Shown: positions 24,983 through 34,864, counted from the first letter of the stretch. The stretch is 64,000 bases of DNA from JAEUMG01 sp046349315 (GCA_046349315.1 JAXMCQ010000025.1:22507-86506); one strand, 5' to 3'. Numbers and translations are program-made. Notes: generated by a model from the sequence alone, not told the origin.

Positions 24983-25829
24983 TCAGCTGCAAGTAGCGAA
25001 ATGTAGACGGCAAAGGGCATGCATAATCGCACGAAGAATTCCCGTTGTCAGGAGATCGCGCAACTCAGGCGATAGGTTTAAAAGGTATACGGCCAGACGA
25101 TCTCCAAATGCGACGAACTTGTAGAGCAGCATGCGAGTGTCGTTACGACAAACGCCAGCGCCGGCGAGGATCAGCGCCAAGCGTAACTCCAACTCACCCC
25201 GCTGAGATTCCCCACAAGTCCAAAGAATCCGGCGTCTCACCCAGAGCGACCGCCGGCAGACCGACTGCGAAGCGGCAGACGAACCATCCGAAAGACGCGA
25301 TCAGAGCAATCACAAGTAGGATGACAACCAAACTATTGCCAGCATCGACATGGCCTCCCGCTGCAACTACGGCGAACGGGATCGCGGCGACCAAAATGCC
25401 TCCGATAAGAACCAGAAATGAAAGCAACACAACCCCGATCCCGTATAGCATGGTCATCAACGTCGCGATGATTACTGGCTGGCTGAGCCCAATCCATGCC
25501 AGTTCGTTTCGCAGATAGAGCCGCGTGATCCGCACAAACTGCCATGTTGTGATGAGGCCCATCCCCAGCTGCAGAAGGCAACTGGAGGCCTGGTACTTCA
25601 TCAAGCCCGGATAGAACCTCAGCAGCTCTTGATGGAAAGGATCACTCCCCTGCGCTCTTTCAACCATTGCCAAAATATCTGGGAAAAACCGGCCGATCAT
25701 CCAGAACTCGGTCGCTACAATAACGGTTATCGCCAAATATGGCAGCAAGCTAGCTTGGATCAGTTCGAGCCAGTGGGTTCGAATATAGCCAAGAGCAGTT
25801 CGGCTGGAGCCAGAGAGAATTGCAGTCAT
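24983..25829 (-). pseudogene. Frameshifted polytopic membrane protein
   Basis: The first frame (25829 to 25194) encodes 211 residues with about six helices and ends GISAG then stop. A second frame that overlaps it continues with ELELRLALIL through a further hydrophobic region to 24983. Aligned with the intact 256-residue paralogue at 30437 the break falls at exactly the same point (the paralogue reads W-R-A-S-Q-G-N there; this one W-G-I-S-A-G-stop). Dropping one G from the GGGG run at 25197-25200 restores one frame of about 281 residues. Either a recent frameshift or a homopolymer error. Function unknown. Confidence 0.75.
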
Positions 25830-25920
25830 CGGGTTACCTTGTCATAAAAGGGCAGAGCTGTGATCTCGACAGCTCAGCAAAAACCGTGTCTGTTAAACCG
25901 TAAAGCACGGAGGTTGCGCC

Positions 25921-26805
25921 ATGCCTGCCTTGTCCCGTGAACAATGCGATGCCTTCTGGCTCGACGGATACCTCTTGGTCGAGAACGTCATCGACGGCGC
26001 CCGCCTAGCCGCGCTGCGCGACGACTTCGAGGGCTGGGTCGAGGAGAGCCGTCGCAATACCAAGCCCTATGGCGAAATCATCGACGGGCGGCCGCGCTTC
26101 GATATCGAATCGGGCCACACTGCGGAAAAGCCGGCACTGCGCCGCGTGAACTCGCCGGTCGAGGTCTCGCAGGCCTATTACGACTGCATGGCGGATTCGA
26201 AAATGACCGACATGGTCGCCGATCTTATCGGGCCGAATGTCAAGTTCCACCACTGCAAGATCAACTCAAAATTGCCCGGCGCAAAGACGGAAGTGAAGTG
26301 GCACCAGGATTTTCCCTTCACGCCGCACTCGAATGACGACATCGTCACCGCCCTGCTCTTCATCGACGAGGTGACGGCCGACAACGGCCCGCTCGAAATC
26401 GTCGGCGGCACCCATCGCGGACCGATCCACAGTCTTTGGCATGACGGCAAATTCACGGCTGCGGTCGGCGAAGAAATTGCCGAGGCAAGCCGGCGCAAGG
26501 CCTTGCGCTGCATGGGCCCCGCAGGTTCCTGCTGCTTCATGCATACGCGATTGCTGCACGGCTCGGCGCCCAATCACTCGTCGCAACCGCGTACCCTGTT
26601 CATCAGCGTTTACACGGCCGAGGATGCGCAGCCCTATTCGCCGAATCCCGTGCCGAGCAAGTTCGAGGGTCTTGTCGTGCGCGGGGAGAAGACGAACACC
26701 GTGCGCTCGATCGGATATGCTATGGACTTGCCGCAGAAGCCGACCGCGGCGTCTTTCTTCGCGCAACAATTGGCGCCTGAGAAACGGCCCGACTACGCGT
26801 TTTGA
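25921..26805 (+). CDS. Phytanoyl-CoA dioxygenase (PhyH) family protein
   Basis: A 294-residue Fe(II)/2-oxoglutarate oxygenase. The iron ligands are His128 and Asp130 in KWHQDFPF, and His213 in RLLHGSAPNHS; Arg224 in SSQPRTLF is the expected 2-oxoglutarate anchor. A conserved ITGxxxxHR-like segment appears as EIVGGTHRGPI. The family hydroxylates diverse small molecules, including ectoine and halogenated or lipid substrates, so the substrate is not predicted. Start ATG 25921 with CGGAGG eight bases upstream. Confidence 0.85.
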   Translation: MPALSREQCDAFWLDGYLLVENVIDGARLAALRDDFEGWVEESRRNTKPYGEIIDGRPRFDIESGHTAEKPALRRVNSPVEVSQAYYDCMADSKMTDMVADLIGPNVKFHHCKINSKLPGAKTEVKWHQDFPFTPHSNDDIVTALLFIDEVTADNGPLEIVGGTHRGPIHSLWHDGKFTAAVGEEIAEASRRKALRCMGPAGSCCFMHTRLLHGSAPNHSSQPRTLFISVYTAEDAQPYSPNPVPSKFEGLVVRGEKTNTVRSIGYAMDLPQKPTAASFFAQQLAPEKRPDYAF

Positions 26806-26806
26806 G

Positions 26807-27400
26807 CTACTGTATCTGGAAGATCGATTTCGATCCTGGCTCGCGCGGCTTCGACCAGAAAATCTGCACCGCCCATAATTCATTGCCACGCTGGATGACG
26901 CCAGTCGATACGAATTCATAGTCGCGCGACATGAGGTTTCGGCGATGACCGGAGCTGTCGAGCCACAACTTGAAAAGCCGCCGCGCCTTGGCTTCGTCCG
27001 CAGCATCATCATGCCGATCGCTTGCCGCATTCTCACCGCGCGCCGGATATAGATCGGCATCATCGACATAGGCCGAGAACCGCGTGCCGAACTCCTCACC
27101 CCGGTTGGAGCGGTGACTGGATTTCCCGCGCCGCATATTGTCGATCGCCTGGGCCCGCGCCGCCTCCCGCAGCATGTCGCTTGCCTCAAGCGGCGCACGC
27201 GACCGTCCGCTGCGATAGCCGGAGGCCATCTCGTCGAGCAATTCCTCGAGGTCCGGGCGCAGGACGGCCCCCTTCGGTAGCGATCCGACGAGCCCATGCG
27301 CATAGTCGCGATAACCGGCTGAAGCCGGCAGGGCCAGAGTCAGCATGGCGGCCAGGATCAGGATCGTCACAGACCAAAAGCGCGCAGGGAAATGGTTCAT
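26807..27400 (-). CDS. Secreted CAP-domain (SCP/PR1-like) protein
   Basis: A 197-residue exported protein. The signal peptide ends near ASAGYR. The CAP (CRISP/antigen 5/PR1) domain is recognisable by LREAARAQAIDNMRRG, ARGENAASD and the terminal SGHRRNLMSRDYEFVSTGV, the HR-x-N-L-M segment being a family hallmark. Bacterial CAP proteins have no settled activity. It converges tail to tail with the PhyH gene (one base between stops). Confidence 0.8.
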   Translation of the reverse strand: MNHFPARFWSVTILILAAMLTLALPASAGYRDYAHGLVGSLPKGAVLRPDLEELLDEMASGYRSGRSRAPLEASDMLREAARAQAIDNMRRGKSSHRSNRGEEFGTRFSAYVDDADLYPARGENAASDRHDDAADEAKARRLFKLWLDSSGHRRNLMSRDYEFVSTGVIQRGNELWAVQIFWSKPREPGSKSIFQIQ

Positions 27401-27543
27401 GGAGAATTAAAGGCGTTTTTTCAGCGTTAAAGACAACGCCTTATCAACTATGCCACACAGATATTAGACCGATTCGACAAGCCTTTACCGCCGGTTTGCC
27501 GGTCACAAGATAGAAACGGCGCTTGGTTAAGATCAAGGGCGAT

Positions 27544-29556
27544 ATGGGGACGTCGATTAAAACAATCCTGAGCAGCAAATACGGCTCCTTTGCGGCCGTA
27601 GCGTTGTTCTGCGTCCTGATCGCCTGCGTTGGTGTAGCCTTTGTTACCCGCGCCACGACGAAGCTTCTCGAGTCGGACGCCGAGATGGTGACCGATGAAT
27701 GGGCGAACTACATCGTCTCGAATGTTCCCGATCTGTCGGAAATCGCCCAGGGCGAAATCCCTTCGACGGAATCGGTGATCTTCTTCGAGCAGGCGCGCCA
27801 GGTGGGGCGCGTCTATGACTTTTCGATTTATGACCCGGATGGCCGGCTCATTCTCAAGTCCGAAGAACTCGGGCGCACTCACACTTTCGATTACAACATC
27901 TTCACGGCAAGGCCGGAATTCGACAAGGCGCGACTGGACCGCAAGCGGGTCATCTTCGTCAATGAGAGCGGTTCGAGCCAGGGCCCTGAAATCTTCGCCG
28001 ATGCCCTGATGCCGATCGGGACGCAGGGCAATCTCGACGGCTGGCTTGAGATCAAGGTCGATCAGACCCGCCGCCAGCGCCTGTTCATGTCCTCCATGAC
28101 CAGCCTCGCCCTGATTATCGGCGCGATCCTTGCCGCAGGTCCCGCGCTCGGCTTCTGGTATCGCACGCGGCAGAAGCAGCTCGCCGAACGACAGCTTAAC
28201 TATCTGTCTCATTTCGACATGGCGACGGGTTTGCTCAATCGTGGCGCCTGGCTGGAGAGACTGGGGGGTCTGCTTGCCGGGCGCAGCGATACAGCGCCAC
28301 GCGCCGCGGTCTTCCAGATCGATCTCAACGGTTTCAAATTGGCGACCGACAATTATGGTCCGACCGCGGGCGACACGTTCCTCAAGGAAATGGCGGCTCG
28401 CATTGTCGAAGAACCCTTCAGCCAGGCCACGGTCGCCCGGGTAAACAGCGGTCAGTTCGCCGCGTTCCTCCCACGCGTCGCCGACACGATCGACGCCGCT
28501 CACATGGCGCGCAAATTCGTGGAAGTCCTGTCACGGCCCATCGAATGGGAAGACCATGTTCTGAGCTCGCCGGTTAGCGTCGGCGTCGCGCTGATACCCG
28601 ACGACGGAACCGATCCATCGCGACTGTGGACGGCAGCAAGCATCGCGCTTGAGGAGGCGATCGAAGCCGGTCGGAATTGCTACCGCTTCTTCGCTGCCGA
28701 GACCGAGCGCCAGACGCAAAAACAGCGCGACCTCGAACAGACGATCACGGAGGCTTATGAGCGCGGCTACTTCGAGCTTCATTACCAGCCTATCATTGAA
28801 CTCAAGTCGAAGAAACTGCGCGGATTCGAAGCGCTCATTAGGCTCAATCATCCGGAAAAAGGCTTGATTTCGCCGGTCGATTTCATTCCGGTCGCCGAGA
28901 AGACCGGCGATATCCAGAAGATCGGCGCATGGTGCCTGGAAGAGGCTTGTCATACGGCAAGCTTCTGGCCGTCTGATCTTACCGTCTCCGTCAATCTCTC
29001 GCCGTTGCAATTCAACTCCGGCCAACTCATCAGCGTGCTGCGCCGTGCGCTCGAAGCGAGCAACTTCGCCGCCTACCGGCTTGAACTTGAAGTGACCGAA
29101 GGATTGCTGCTCGGCGACGTCGAAGTCGTCAAGGAACAGCTGCAGGTCTTGCGCGACATGGGCATCGCGGTTGCGCTCGATGATTTCGGCACCGGCTATT
29201 CGAGCCTGAGCTATCTCTGGCAGTTCCCGTTCTCGAAAATCAAGATCGACCAGTCCTTCATTCGCGCCATCGAGGCAACCCCGAGCGCGCCGGGAATCCT
29301 CAAAACGATTATCGCACTAGGCCGTTATCTCAGCGTGCCGATGACCGCCGAAGGCGTCGAGACCGCCGAGCAGGCGCGTTTCCTGGAGCGTGCGGGATGC
29401 CAATTCGCGCAAGGCTACCTCTTCAGCCGGCCGGTCCCCAGCACGGAAGTCGCTGGCATCATCCTCAAGGATTTCACCAAGAGCCTTTCCAAGAAGCCTG
29501 CGCAACGCAAGCGTGCGGCGAAAGACACCAAGCTGCCTGACCAGGTGATGCTGTGA
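27544..29556 (+). CDS. Membrane GGDEF-EAL cyclic di-GMP phosphodiesterase
   Basis: A 670-residue two-helix membrane protein. The region between the two helices (about 38-180) is a periplasmic sensor domain. The GGDEF domain (about 215-375) is degenerate: where active cyclases have GGDEF this protein reads NSGQF at about 301-305, so diguanylate cyclase activity is not expected. The EAL domain is complete: FEALIRLNHP (Glu near 428), and DDFGTGYSSLSYL near 545. It should hydrolyse cyclic di-GMP, possibly with the GGDEF part as a GTP-sensing module (inference). ATG 27544 has AAGGG upstream. The next gene starts inside its stop codon. Confidence 0.9.
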   Translation: MGTSIKTILSSKYGSFAAVALFCVLIACVGVAFVTRATTKLLESDAEMVTDEWANYIVSNVPDLSEIAQGEIPSTESVIFFEQARQVGRVYDFSIYDPDGRLILKSEELGRTHTFDYNIFTARPEFDKARLDRKRVIFVNESGSSQGPEIFADALMPIGTQGNLDGWLEIKVDQTRRQRLFMSSMTSLALIIGAILAAGPALGFWYRTRQKQLAERQLNYLSHFDMATGLLNRGAWLERLGGLLAGRSDTAPRAAVFQIDLNGFKLATDNYGPTAGDTFLKEMAARIVEEPFSQATVARVNSGQFAAFLPRVADTIDAAHMARKFVEVLSRPIEWEDHVLSSPVSVGVALIPDDGTDPSRLWTAASIALEEAIEAGRNCYRFFAAETERQTQKQRDLEQTITEAYERGYFELHYQPIIELKSKKLRGFEALIRLNHPEKGLISPVDFIPVAEKTGDIQKIGAWCLEEACHTASFWPSDLTVSVNLSPLQFNSGQLISVLRRALEASNFAAYRLELEVTEGLLLGDVEVVKEQLQVLRDMGIAVALDDFGTGYSSLSYLWQFPFSKIKIDQSFIRAIEATPSAPGILKTIIALGRYLSVPMTAEGVETAEQARFLERAGCQFAQGYLFSRPVPSTEVAGIILKDFTKSLSKKPAQRKRAAKDTKLPDQVML

Positions 29557-30359
29557 GCGCCCTGTGGCGGCTGGTGACGCTCGCAGCCGCACTGGCGAGC
29601 GCTTCGCCCGTCGTGCTCTTGCATGCTGGCGCTGGCGCACAGCAGATGACCTATGGGCCCGAAGCCCAGCTGCAGGTACATACCGCGACGGACGAACTCG
29701 ATGCCGGCGAACTCGCGGCGATTGATTCCGACCTTGCCTTCGCTCTGCGCCTGCACATGCTACGGGGCCACCTCGCGGCCGCCAAAGTCCTTGTATCGCA
29801 AAATCGTTTCAAGGAGGCAGCCACGCATACTGCGCATGCCCTGCTTGTCAGTCTGCCGCCGCTCGAGCCCGAGCTGGCGCGCCGCGGCTTGCCGTCCTTG
29901 CGCGACGACCTTCTCGCGGTAAATGCCGCCGCCAACAGCGGCGGAGGACAGCTCGCACTTCTGCGAGCAACCCGTCCAGCCGAATTGCAGATCTGGAGGG
30001 ATTACGACACCATTCCTGAACACCGCCGGCAATCGGTCTCGTTCAGCCTCTCGCTCGCTCTACTCCTCTTCAAAGAAGCCGCCGAGGAGTACCAAGCGGC
30101 ATGGCAAGGCGTACGCCTCACCCATTTGCACGAATTTCAGACCGGCTATGGCTTCCTGCTGGAGGCGCGGTGGCTCCTCGCACGCTCGCTGCCGGTCCTG
30201 CGCAAGGAAGACGTCAAGATCGCAACCAATATTGAGGATGCCTACCTCCGCTTGCGTGAGGCCTGGCCCTCTATCGATCCGCCGCCCAAGCCGGTCATGC
30301 CCTATTCGACGATCAACGGCCTCGTCGCGGCGATCGAGATCAACGCCAACCGGCTCTGA
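29553..30359 (+). CDS. Hypothetical secreted helical protein
   Basis: A 268-residue protein from GTG 29553, which overlaps the GGDEF-EAL stop codon by four bases; translational coupling is likely. The first 30 residues look like a signal peptide (ending AGAQQ). The rest is helical with paired helices AKVLVSQNRFKEAATHTAHALL and NRQSVSFSLSLALLLFKEAAEEYQAAW, similar in feel to tetratricopeptide-like periplasmic sensors. No family recognised. The coupling suggests it modulates the phosphodiesterase. Confidence 0.6.
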   Translation: MSALWRLVTLAAALASASPVVLLHAGAGAQQMTYGPEAQLQVHTATDELDAGELAAIDSDLAFALRLHMLRGHLAAAKVLVSQNRFKEAATHTAHALLVSLPPLEPELARRGLPSLRDDLLAVNAAANSGGGQLALLRATRPAELQIWRDYDTIPEHRRQSVSFSLSLALLLFKEAAEEYQAAWQGVRLTHLHEFQTGYGFLLEARWLLARSLPVLRKEDVKIATNIEDAYLRLREAWPSIDPPPKPVMPYSTINGLVAAIEINANRL

Positions 30360-30436
30360 CAGAATCCGGTTGCAATTGCATGGCCGCGACGCTTCAAGTC
30401 GGGTCGCAAAAACGAACTGCCGGACCAAGATTCGCC

Positions 30437-31207
30437 ATGCGCCAATTGCCCATTATCGCCGCCTTGCACCATGCCTTTCAATCGGTTTGGGTCAACCGCA
30501 TGGTTGCGCTGCGCATGAGTTGGATCTGGTACACCATCGTTGCAATCGTCCTAGCACTTGGCGGTCAGATGGCGGCAACAGGGAGGGTCGAAAATCCGCA
30601 ATCGCAGGGAGCGGATTTCTACCTGATCGAACTTGTCACACTTCTCCTCGTGCTCCTCGTCAACTCGTCCTTCGCCGTGCATTGGCACCGCTACATTCTG
30701 CTCGACGAGGTGCCCGGCATGTTCGATACCTTCCGCCTCGATGGAAAGGTCTGGCGCTATTTCGGCAACAGCCTGTTGATCATGCTGGCGCTGATCGTCC
30801 CGTCGATCGTTGTCGCGATCCCCTTCGTCTTCATCGCGGCCGTTTTCTCGCCCCAGCTCGCGACAGTGGGCAGTATGATTGGCGTACTCATCGTCGTATC
30901 GATCGGTTTTCTGCGGTTGGGCCTCAAGCTTCCAGCTATCGCACTGGGCGTTATCGACTATCGGTTCGCCGACGCCTGGCGCGCTTCCCAAGGCAATTCG
31001 TTCCGCATTGCCGCCCTGTTTCTTGTTACCTTGGCGCTCGCGCTATTGGCAGCATTCATTATCACTGCACTCAGCTTCAGCGGTGCATTCATCGGCGTCG
31101 TGATTGGGTTCATCCTCCAACTGATCGTCAACTGGTTCCTGACGTTTTTCATGATTACGCTGCTAACGAGTCTTTACGGCTTTTTCGTCCAGAACCGCGA
31201 TTTCTGA
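30437..31207 (+). CDS. Polytopic membrane protein of unknown function
   Basis: A 256-residue protein (ATG 30437; an upstream ATG at 30380 would add 19 residues) with six hydrophobic helices. The segment RLGLKLPAIALGVIDYRFADAWRASQGNSFRI is the conserved core. A related, frameshifted copy lies at 24983-25829 on the other strand. Third gene of the GGDEF-EAL cluster. Family unknown. Confidence 0.7.
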   Translation: MRQLPIIAALHHAFQSVWVNRMVALRMSWIWYTIVAIVLALGGQMAATGRVENPQSQGADFYLIELVTLLLVLLVNSSFAVHWHRYILLDEVPGMFDTFRLDGKVWRYFGNSLLIMLALIVPSIVVAIPFVFIAAVFSPQLATVGSMIGVLIVVSIGFLRLGLKLPAIALGVIDYRFADAWRASQGNSFRIAALFLVTLALALLAAFIITALSFSGAFIGVVIGFILQLIVNWFLTFFMITLLTSLYGFFVQNRDF

Positions 31208-31343
31208 TCCGCTTAGGCGGGTGACTTGATGCGGCAGGCAAAAGACCTGCCGCCCCCTTCGCTAAATGTATGCAGCCCTTGTGAAATCGGCAGTGGTAAC
31301 CATTTCACTGAGCGATATAGTGACGGGCGAGAGGGATCATTCA

Positions 31344-32753
31344 GTGAACAACGCGACGCCGCCAATGGCATCGTTGGCACGGGGCATTCCGCCGCGCGGT
31401 TGGGGCCTTGGGCTGGCCTATGTTCTCGTCGTAGCCGGACTCGTTGTTCTCGTAGTCGTCGCGGCGGTCATCGCCTGGCTGACGCTCAGCATCGACCGCA
31501 CCGCCATAACGAGCCGCCAGCTGCTCGATTGGCGCGAAGCCGGCTATCAGATCATGAGTGCGCTCCAAGATGCCGAAACCGGGCAGCGCGGCTATCTCCT
31601 GACCAACGACAAGGCCTATCTCCAGCCCTACCAATCAGCCCTCGAGCAGCTTCCCGCGCAGCTTCAGGTCCTGCGTGAACTGACGCCTGACCAAATCCGC
31701 GAGCAGGCCTCGATCGCCGAACTCGAAAAGCTCATCGATTCAAAATTGGCCGAATTGAAGCAAACCGTCGCTTTGCGGGACCAGGGCAGCGCGAGCGAAG
31801 CGATCGCCATCATCAACCGCGATGTCGGCCGCCGTATCATGGATGCGATCCGCGACCGCATCGCGACGTTGCGGGACGAACAAACGGCCGAACTCGATGC
31901 CGCACGCGACAAATCCCGAATGATGCGGCAATGGTTGCTGCGCGGTGCCATTGTTGCCATTCTGCTCTCCGGCATCCTCGCTCTCGCCGGCCTGCTTTTG
32001 ATGCGCCGGCAATTGGCGGTTTTGAAACGTGACACGCAAAGCCTTGGCATTCGCAAAGTGGAACTCGAAGCGATGGTGGCCGAGCGCACGGCTAATCTCG
32101 AAGAAGCGCGCGCCGAATTGCTGCGGGAGCGCGATCAGGTCAAGGCGCTCTTGCGCGATATGAATCACCGCGTGGGCAACAGCCTGCAGCTCGTCTCATC
32201 ATTCCTGAGCCTCCAGGCCCGCAAAACCCGCGATCCGGGCGCGAGCCAGGCATTGCGCTCGGCGCAAGCCCGCGTCCAGGCCGTGGCACTGGCCCAGCGG
32301 CGATTGCGCCTGAGCGACACCGGCCCCGAAGACATGGCCGACGCCACCCAGTTGCTGACCGGCCTGCTCGACGACATCCGCGCTTCAAGCGTCGCAGGCG
32401 CCCCGATCACGCTTGAGCTTGAGGCTGAACCCTTCATCGTCAAGAGTCAGGACGCGGTATCGATCGGTGTCATTGTCGGCGAACTCGTCAATAACGCAAT
32501 GAAATACGCTCTTCCGAACGGATTGCCTGGCACGATCTGGGTGCGGCTTGCGCCTGCCAAGAAGGACAGCCAGGCAACGCTCATCGTCGAAGATGATGGC
32601 ATCGGCTTCGTCGAGTCGCCCGAGGGGGCTGGCGGGTTGGGGAGCGAAGTGGTGAACGCCCTCGCCATGGGTCTCAACGCGACGGTCGCCCGCGAGACGC
32701 CCCGGCCCGGCGAGCCGCGGCCCGGCCATCGCGTCGTCCTGACTCTCGGTTGA
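31344..32753 (+). CDS. CHASE3-domain sensor histidine kinase (HisKA_2 type)
   Basis: A 469-residue membrane sensor kinase starting at GTG 31344, preceded by GAGAGGGA. Helices at about 22-46 and 200-222 flank a periplasmic CHASE3 helical sensor domain (ALQDAETGQRGYLLTND). A coiled-coil linker leads to the HisKA_2 H-box MNHRVGNSLQLVSSFL with phospho-accepting His275. The ATPase domain shows ELVNNAMKYA (about 380) and EDDGIGF (about 416). This dimerisation class is typical of general-stress and blue-light-type kinases of Hyphomicrobiales. No response regulator lies beside it. Confidence 0.85.
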   Translation: MNNATPPMASLARGIPPRGWGLGLAYVLVVAGLVVLVVVAAVIAWLTLSIDRTAITSRQLLDWREAGYQIMSALQDAETGQRGYLLTNDKAYLQPYQSALEQLPAQLQVLRELTPDQIREQASIAELEKLIDSKLAELKQTVALRDQGSASEAIAIINRDVGRRIMDAIRDRIATLRDEQTAELDAARDKSRMMRQWLLRGAIVAILLSGILALAGLLLMRRQLAVLKRDTQSLGIRKVELEAMVAERTANLEEARAELLRERDQVKALLRDMNHRVGNSLQLVSSFLSLQARKTRDPGASQALRSAQARVQAVALAQRRLRLSDTGPEDMADATQLLTGLLDDIRASSVAGAPITLELEAEPFIVKSQDAVSIGVIVGELVNNAMKYALPNGLPGTIWVRLAPAKKDSQATLIVEDDGIGFVESPEGAGGLGSEVVNALAMGLNATVARETPRPGEPRPGHRVVLTLG

Positions 32754-32759
32754 CCTCTC

Positions 32760-34052
32760 TCAATCAGCGAAGGGATCAGTCATCAGGATCGTGTCGTCGC
32801 GCTCGGGGCTCGTTGAAAGCAGCGCGACGGGGCACTCGATCAGCTCTTCGAGATACTTCACATACTTGATCGCCTGGGCCGGCAGATCCGCCCAGGAGCG
32901 CGCGCCTTGCGTCGACTCGCGCCAGCCTTCGAAACTTTCGTAGATCGGCTCGACGCGCGCCTGCGCTTCCTCTGCAGCTGGCAGTCTGCCGATCTCCCTG
33001 CCATCAAGACGGTAACCGACAGCCACCTTGATTTCTTCGAGACCGTCGAGCACGTCGAGCTTGGTCAAGGCAATGCCGTGAATGCCGCTTGTCTTGATCG
33101 CTTGGCGCACCAGCACCGAATCGAACCAGCCGCAGCGCCGCTTGCGGCCCGTGACCGTGCCGAATTCACGACCGCGGGCGCCGATGATCTCGCCGATCTC
33201 ATTCGCCTGCTCGGTGGGGAACGGCCCGGACCCGACGCGCGTCGTATAGGCCTTGGCGATGCCCAGCACATAGCCGATCGCCGAGGGGCCAAGACCCGAG
33301 CCTGAGGCCGCCTGCCCTGCCACCGTATTGGATGATGTCACATAGGGATAGGTGCCATGATCGATATCAAGCAGGATGCCCTGCGCACCCTCGAAGAGGA
33401 TGCGCTTGCCGTCGCGCCGCGCCTCATCGAGGAGGCTCCAGACCGCGTCGGAATAAGCGAGCACCCGTGGCGCGATTTCCGCCAATTGAGCGACAAGCGA
33501 CTGCGCATCGACCTCCGGCTGTCCAAGGCCGCGCCGCAGCGCATTGTGATGCGCAAGCAGGCGCTCGACTTTCGGCCCGATCGTTCTGAAATCGGCGAGG
33601 TCATTCACGCGAATAGCCCGGCGCCCCACCTTGTCCTCATAGGCAGGCCCGATGCCCCGCCCCGTCGTGCCGATCTTCGCTGTGCCGGCCGCACTTTCGC
33701 GCAACTGATCGAGATCGCGATGCAGCGGCAGGATCAGCGTGGCATTGCCGGCGATCCGCAGATTGTCGCGCGAGACGTTGACGCGTTGCGCCGCCAGCTT
33801 GTCGATCTCGGCCGCAAGCGCCCACGGATCGATGACCACGCCATTGCCGATGATTGACAATTTGCCCGGCCGGACGATGCCGGACGGCAGGAGCGAAAGC
33901 TTATAGGTGACGCCGTCGATGACCAGCGTGTGGCCGGCATTATGGCCGCCCTGGAAACGCACCACGATATCTGCGCGCTCCGACAGCCAGTCGACGATCT
34001 TTCCCTTGCCCTCGTCGCCCCATTGCGCTCCGACGACCGCGACATTCGCCAT
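32760..34052 (-). CDS. purA: Adenylosuccinate synthetase
   Basis: A 430-residue enzyme of normal length that condenses IMP, aspartate and GTP to adenylosuccinate in AMP synthesis. Start ATG 34052 gives MANVAVVGAQWGDEGKGK, with the P-loop-like GDEGKGK motif. GHNAGHT, the catalytic region with GTTGRGIGPAYEDK, and TTRVGSGPFPTE are all present. It converges with the sensor kinase (six bases apart). Confidence 0.97.
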   Translation of the reverse strand: MANVAVVGAQWGDEGKGKIVDWLSERADIVVRFQGGHNAGHTLVIDGVTYKLSLLPSGIVRPGKLSIIGNGVVIDPWALAAEIDKLAAQRVNVSRDNLRIAGNATLILPLHRDLDQLRESAAGTAKIGTTGRGIGPAYEDKVGRRAIRVNDLADFRTIGPKVERLLAHHNALRRGLGQPEVDAQSLVAQLAEIAPRVLAYSDAVWSLLDEARRDGKRILFEGAQGILLDIDHGTYPYVTSSNTVAGQAASGSGLGPSAIGYVLGIAKAYTTRVGSGPFPTEQANEIGEIIGARGREFGTVTGRKRRCGWFDSVLVRQAIKTSGIHGIALTKLDVLDGLEEIKVAVGYRLDGREIGRLPAAEEAQARVEPIYESFEGWRESTQGARSWADLPAQAIKYVKYLEELIECPVALLSTSPERDDTILMTDPFAD

Positions 34053-34228
34053 CAAACTCTCCCTACGGCATGGCAACGGCCCCGAAGCGGTTTATCCGCC
34101 GGGGCCGTTTGCCAGTGTCTACACCAGCAGGGCCCGCTGTCCAAAGCGAAAACGGAGGACGTGATTTCGCACGATCCGCCAGTGTGTTAAGGTCCTCGCC
34201 GTCAGGCGATCACTCGGAGGAGACGATC

Positions 34229-34864
34229 ATGGCGGATATTCAGTGGATGATTCGCGGACCCGAAATCGCAACCTGCAACTGCTCTTATGGCTGCCCTTGC
34301 CAGTTCAATGCGCTTCCGACGAATGGCGATTGCCGCGCAGCCGTCGCCATGCAGATCGACGAAGGCTTTTTCGGCGATGTCCGGCTTGACGGTCTGAGAT
34401 GGGCGGCGGTCGCCGCATGGCCCGGACCTATTCATGAAGGGCACGGCGAAATTCAGCCAATCGTCGACGTCCGTGCCACGCCTGAGCAGCGTGATGCCCT
34501 GCTCGCCATTATGTCGGGCCAGCACACCAAGCCGGGCGCCACGTTCTTCCAAGTCTTCTCCTCGATGATCGACACGGTGCACGAACCCAAATTCGAGACG
34601 ATCGAGTTCGGAGCCGACGTCGCAAAGGCGACAGGGAAATTCCGCGTCGGCGGTGTGGTCGAAGCCGCGGTTGAACCGATCCGCAATCCGGTCACCGGTG
34701 CTGCCCATCGCGCCAAAGTCTCGCTGGCCGACAGCTTTGAATTCGTCGAGGCGCAGTTCGCGTCGGGAACAGTCAAGGCGACGGCACCAATTGCGCTCGT
34801 CACCGCCGGCAAGCACGCCCATCTCGCCAACCTGCATCTGACGGGCGACGGCATCGTCCGGTGA
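34229..34864 (+). CDS. DUF1326 protein
   Basis: A 211-residue soluble protein from ATG 34229, with CGGAGGAG upstream. The N-terminus carries a Cys cluster CNCSYGCPCQFNALP, the family signature, likely to bind a metal or form disulfides. FFQVFSSMIDTVHEP and IEFGADVAKATGKFRV are further family blocks. The stop overlaps the start of the DUF2182 gene (GTGA), so the two proteins are made together. Their recurrent pairing points to a joint role, possibly metal handling, but no function is established. Confidence 0.85.
   Translation: MADIQWMIRGPEIATCNCSYGCPCQFNALPTNGDCRAAVAMQIDEGFFGDVRLDGLRWAAVAAWPGPIHEGHGEIQPIVDVRATPEQRDALLAIMSGQHTKPGATFFQVFSSMIDTVHEPKFETIEFGADVAKATGKFRVGGVVEAAVEPIRNPVTGAAHRAKVSLADSFEFVEAQFASGTVKATAPIALVTAGKHAHLANLHLTGDGIVR

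Noticed and set aside
26266..27303. A 345-residue minus-strand frame spanning the PhyH gene and part of the CAP gene
   Set aside because: Low-complexity Arg-rich antisense sequence; both genes are already explained in other frames.
34070..34228. Upstream extension of the DUF1326 gene to 34070
   Set aside because: The family N-terminus begins at 34229, which has a strong ribosome binding site; the extension overlaps the purA start region and looks non-coding.
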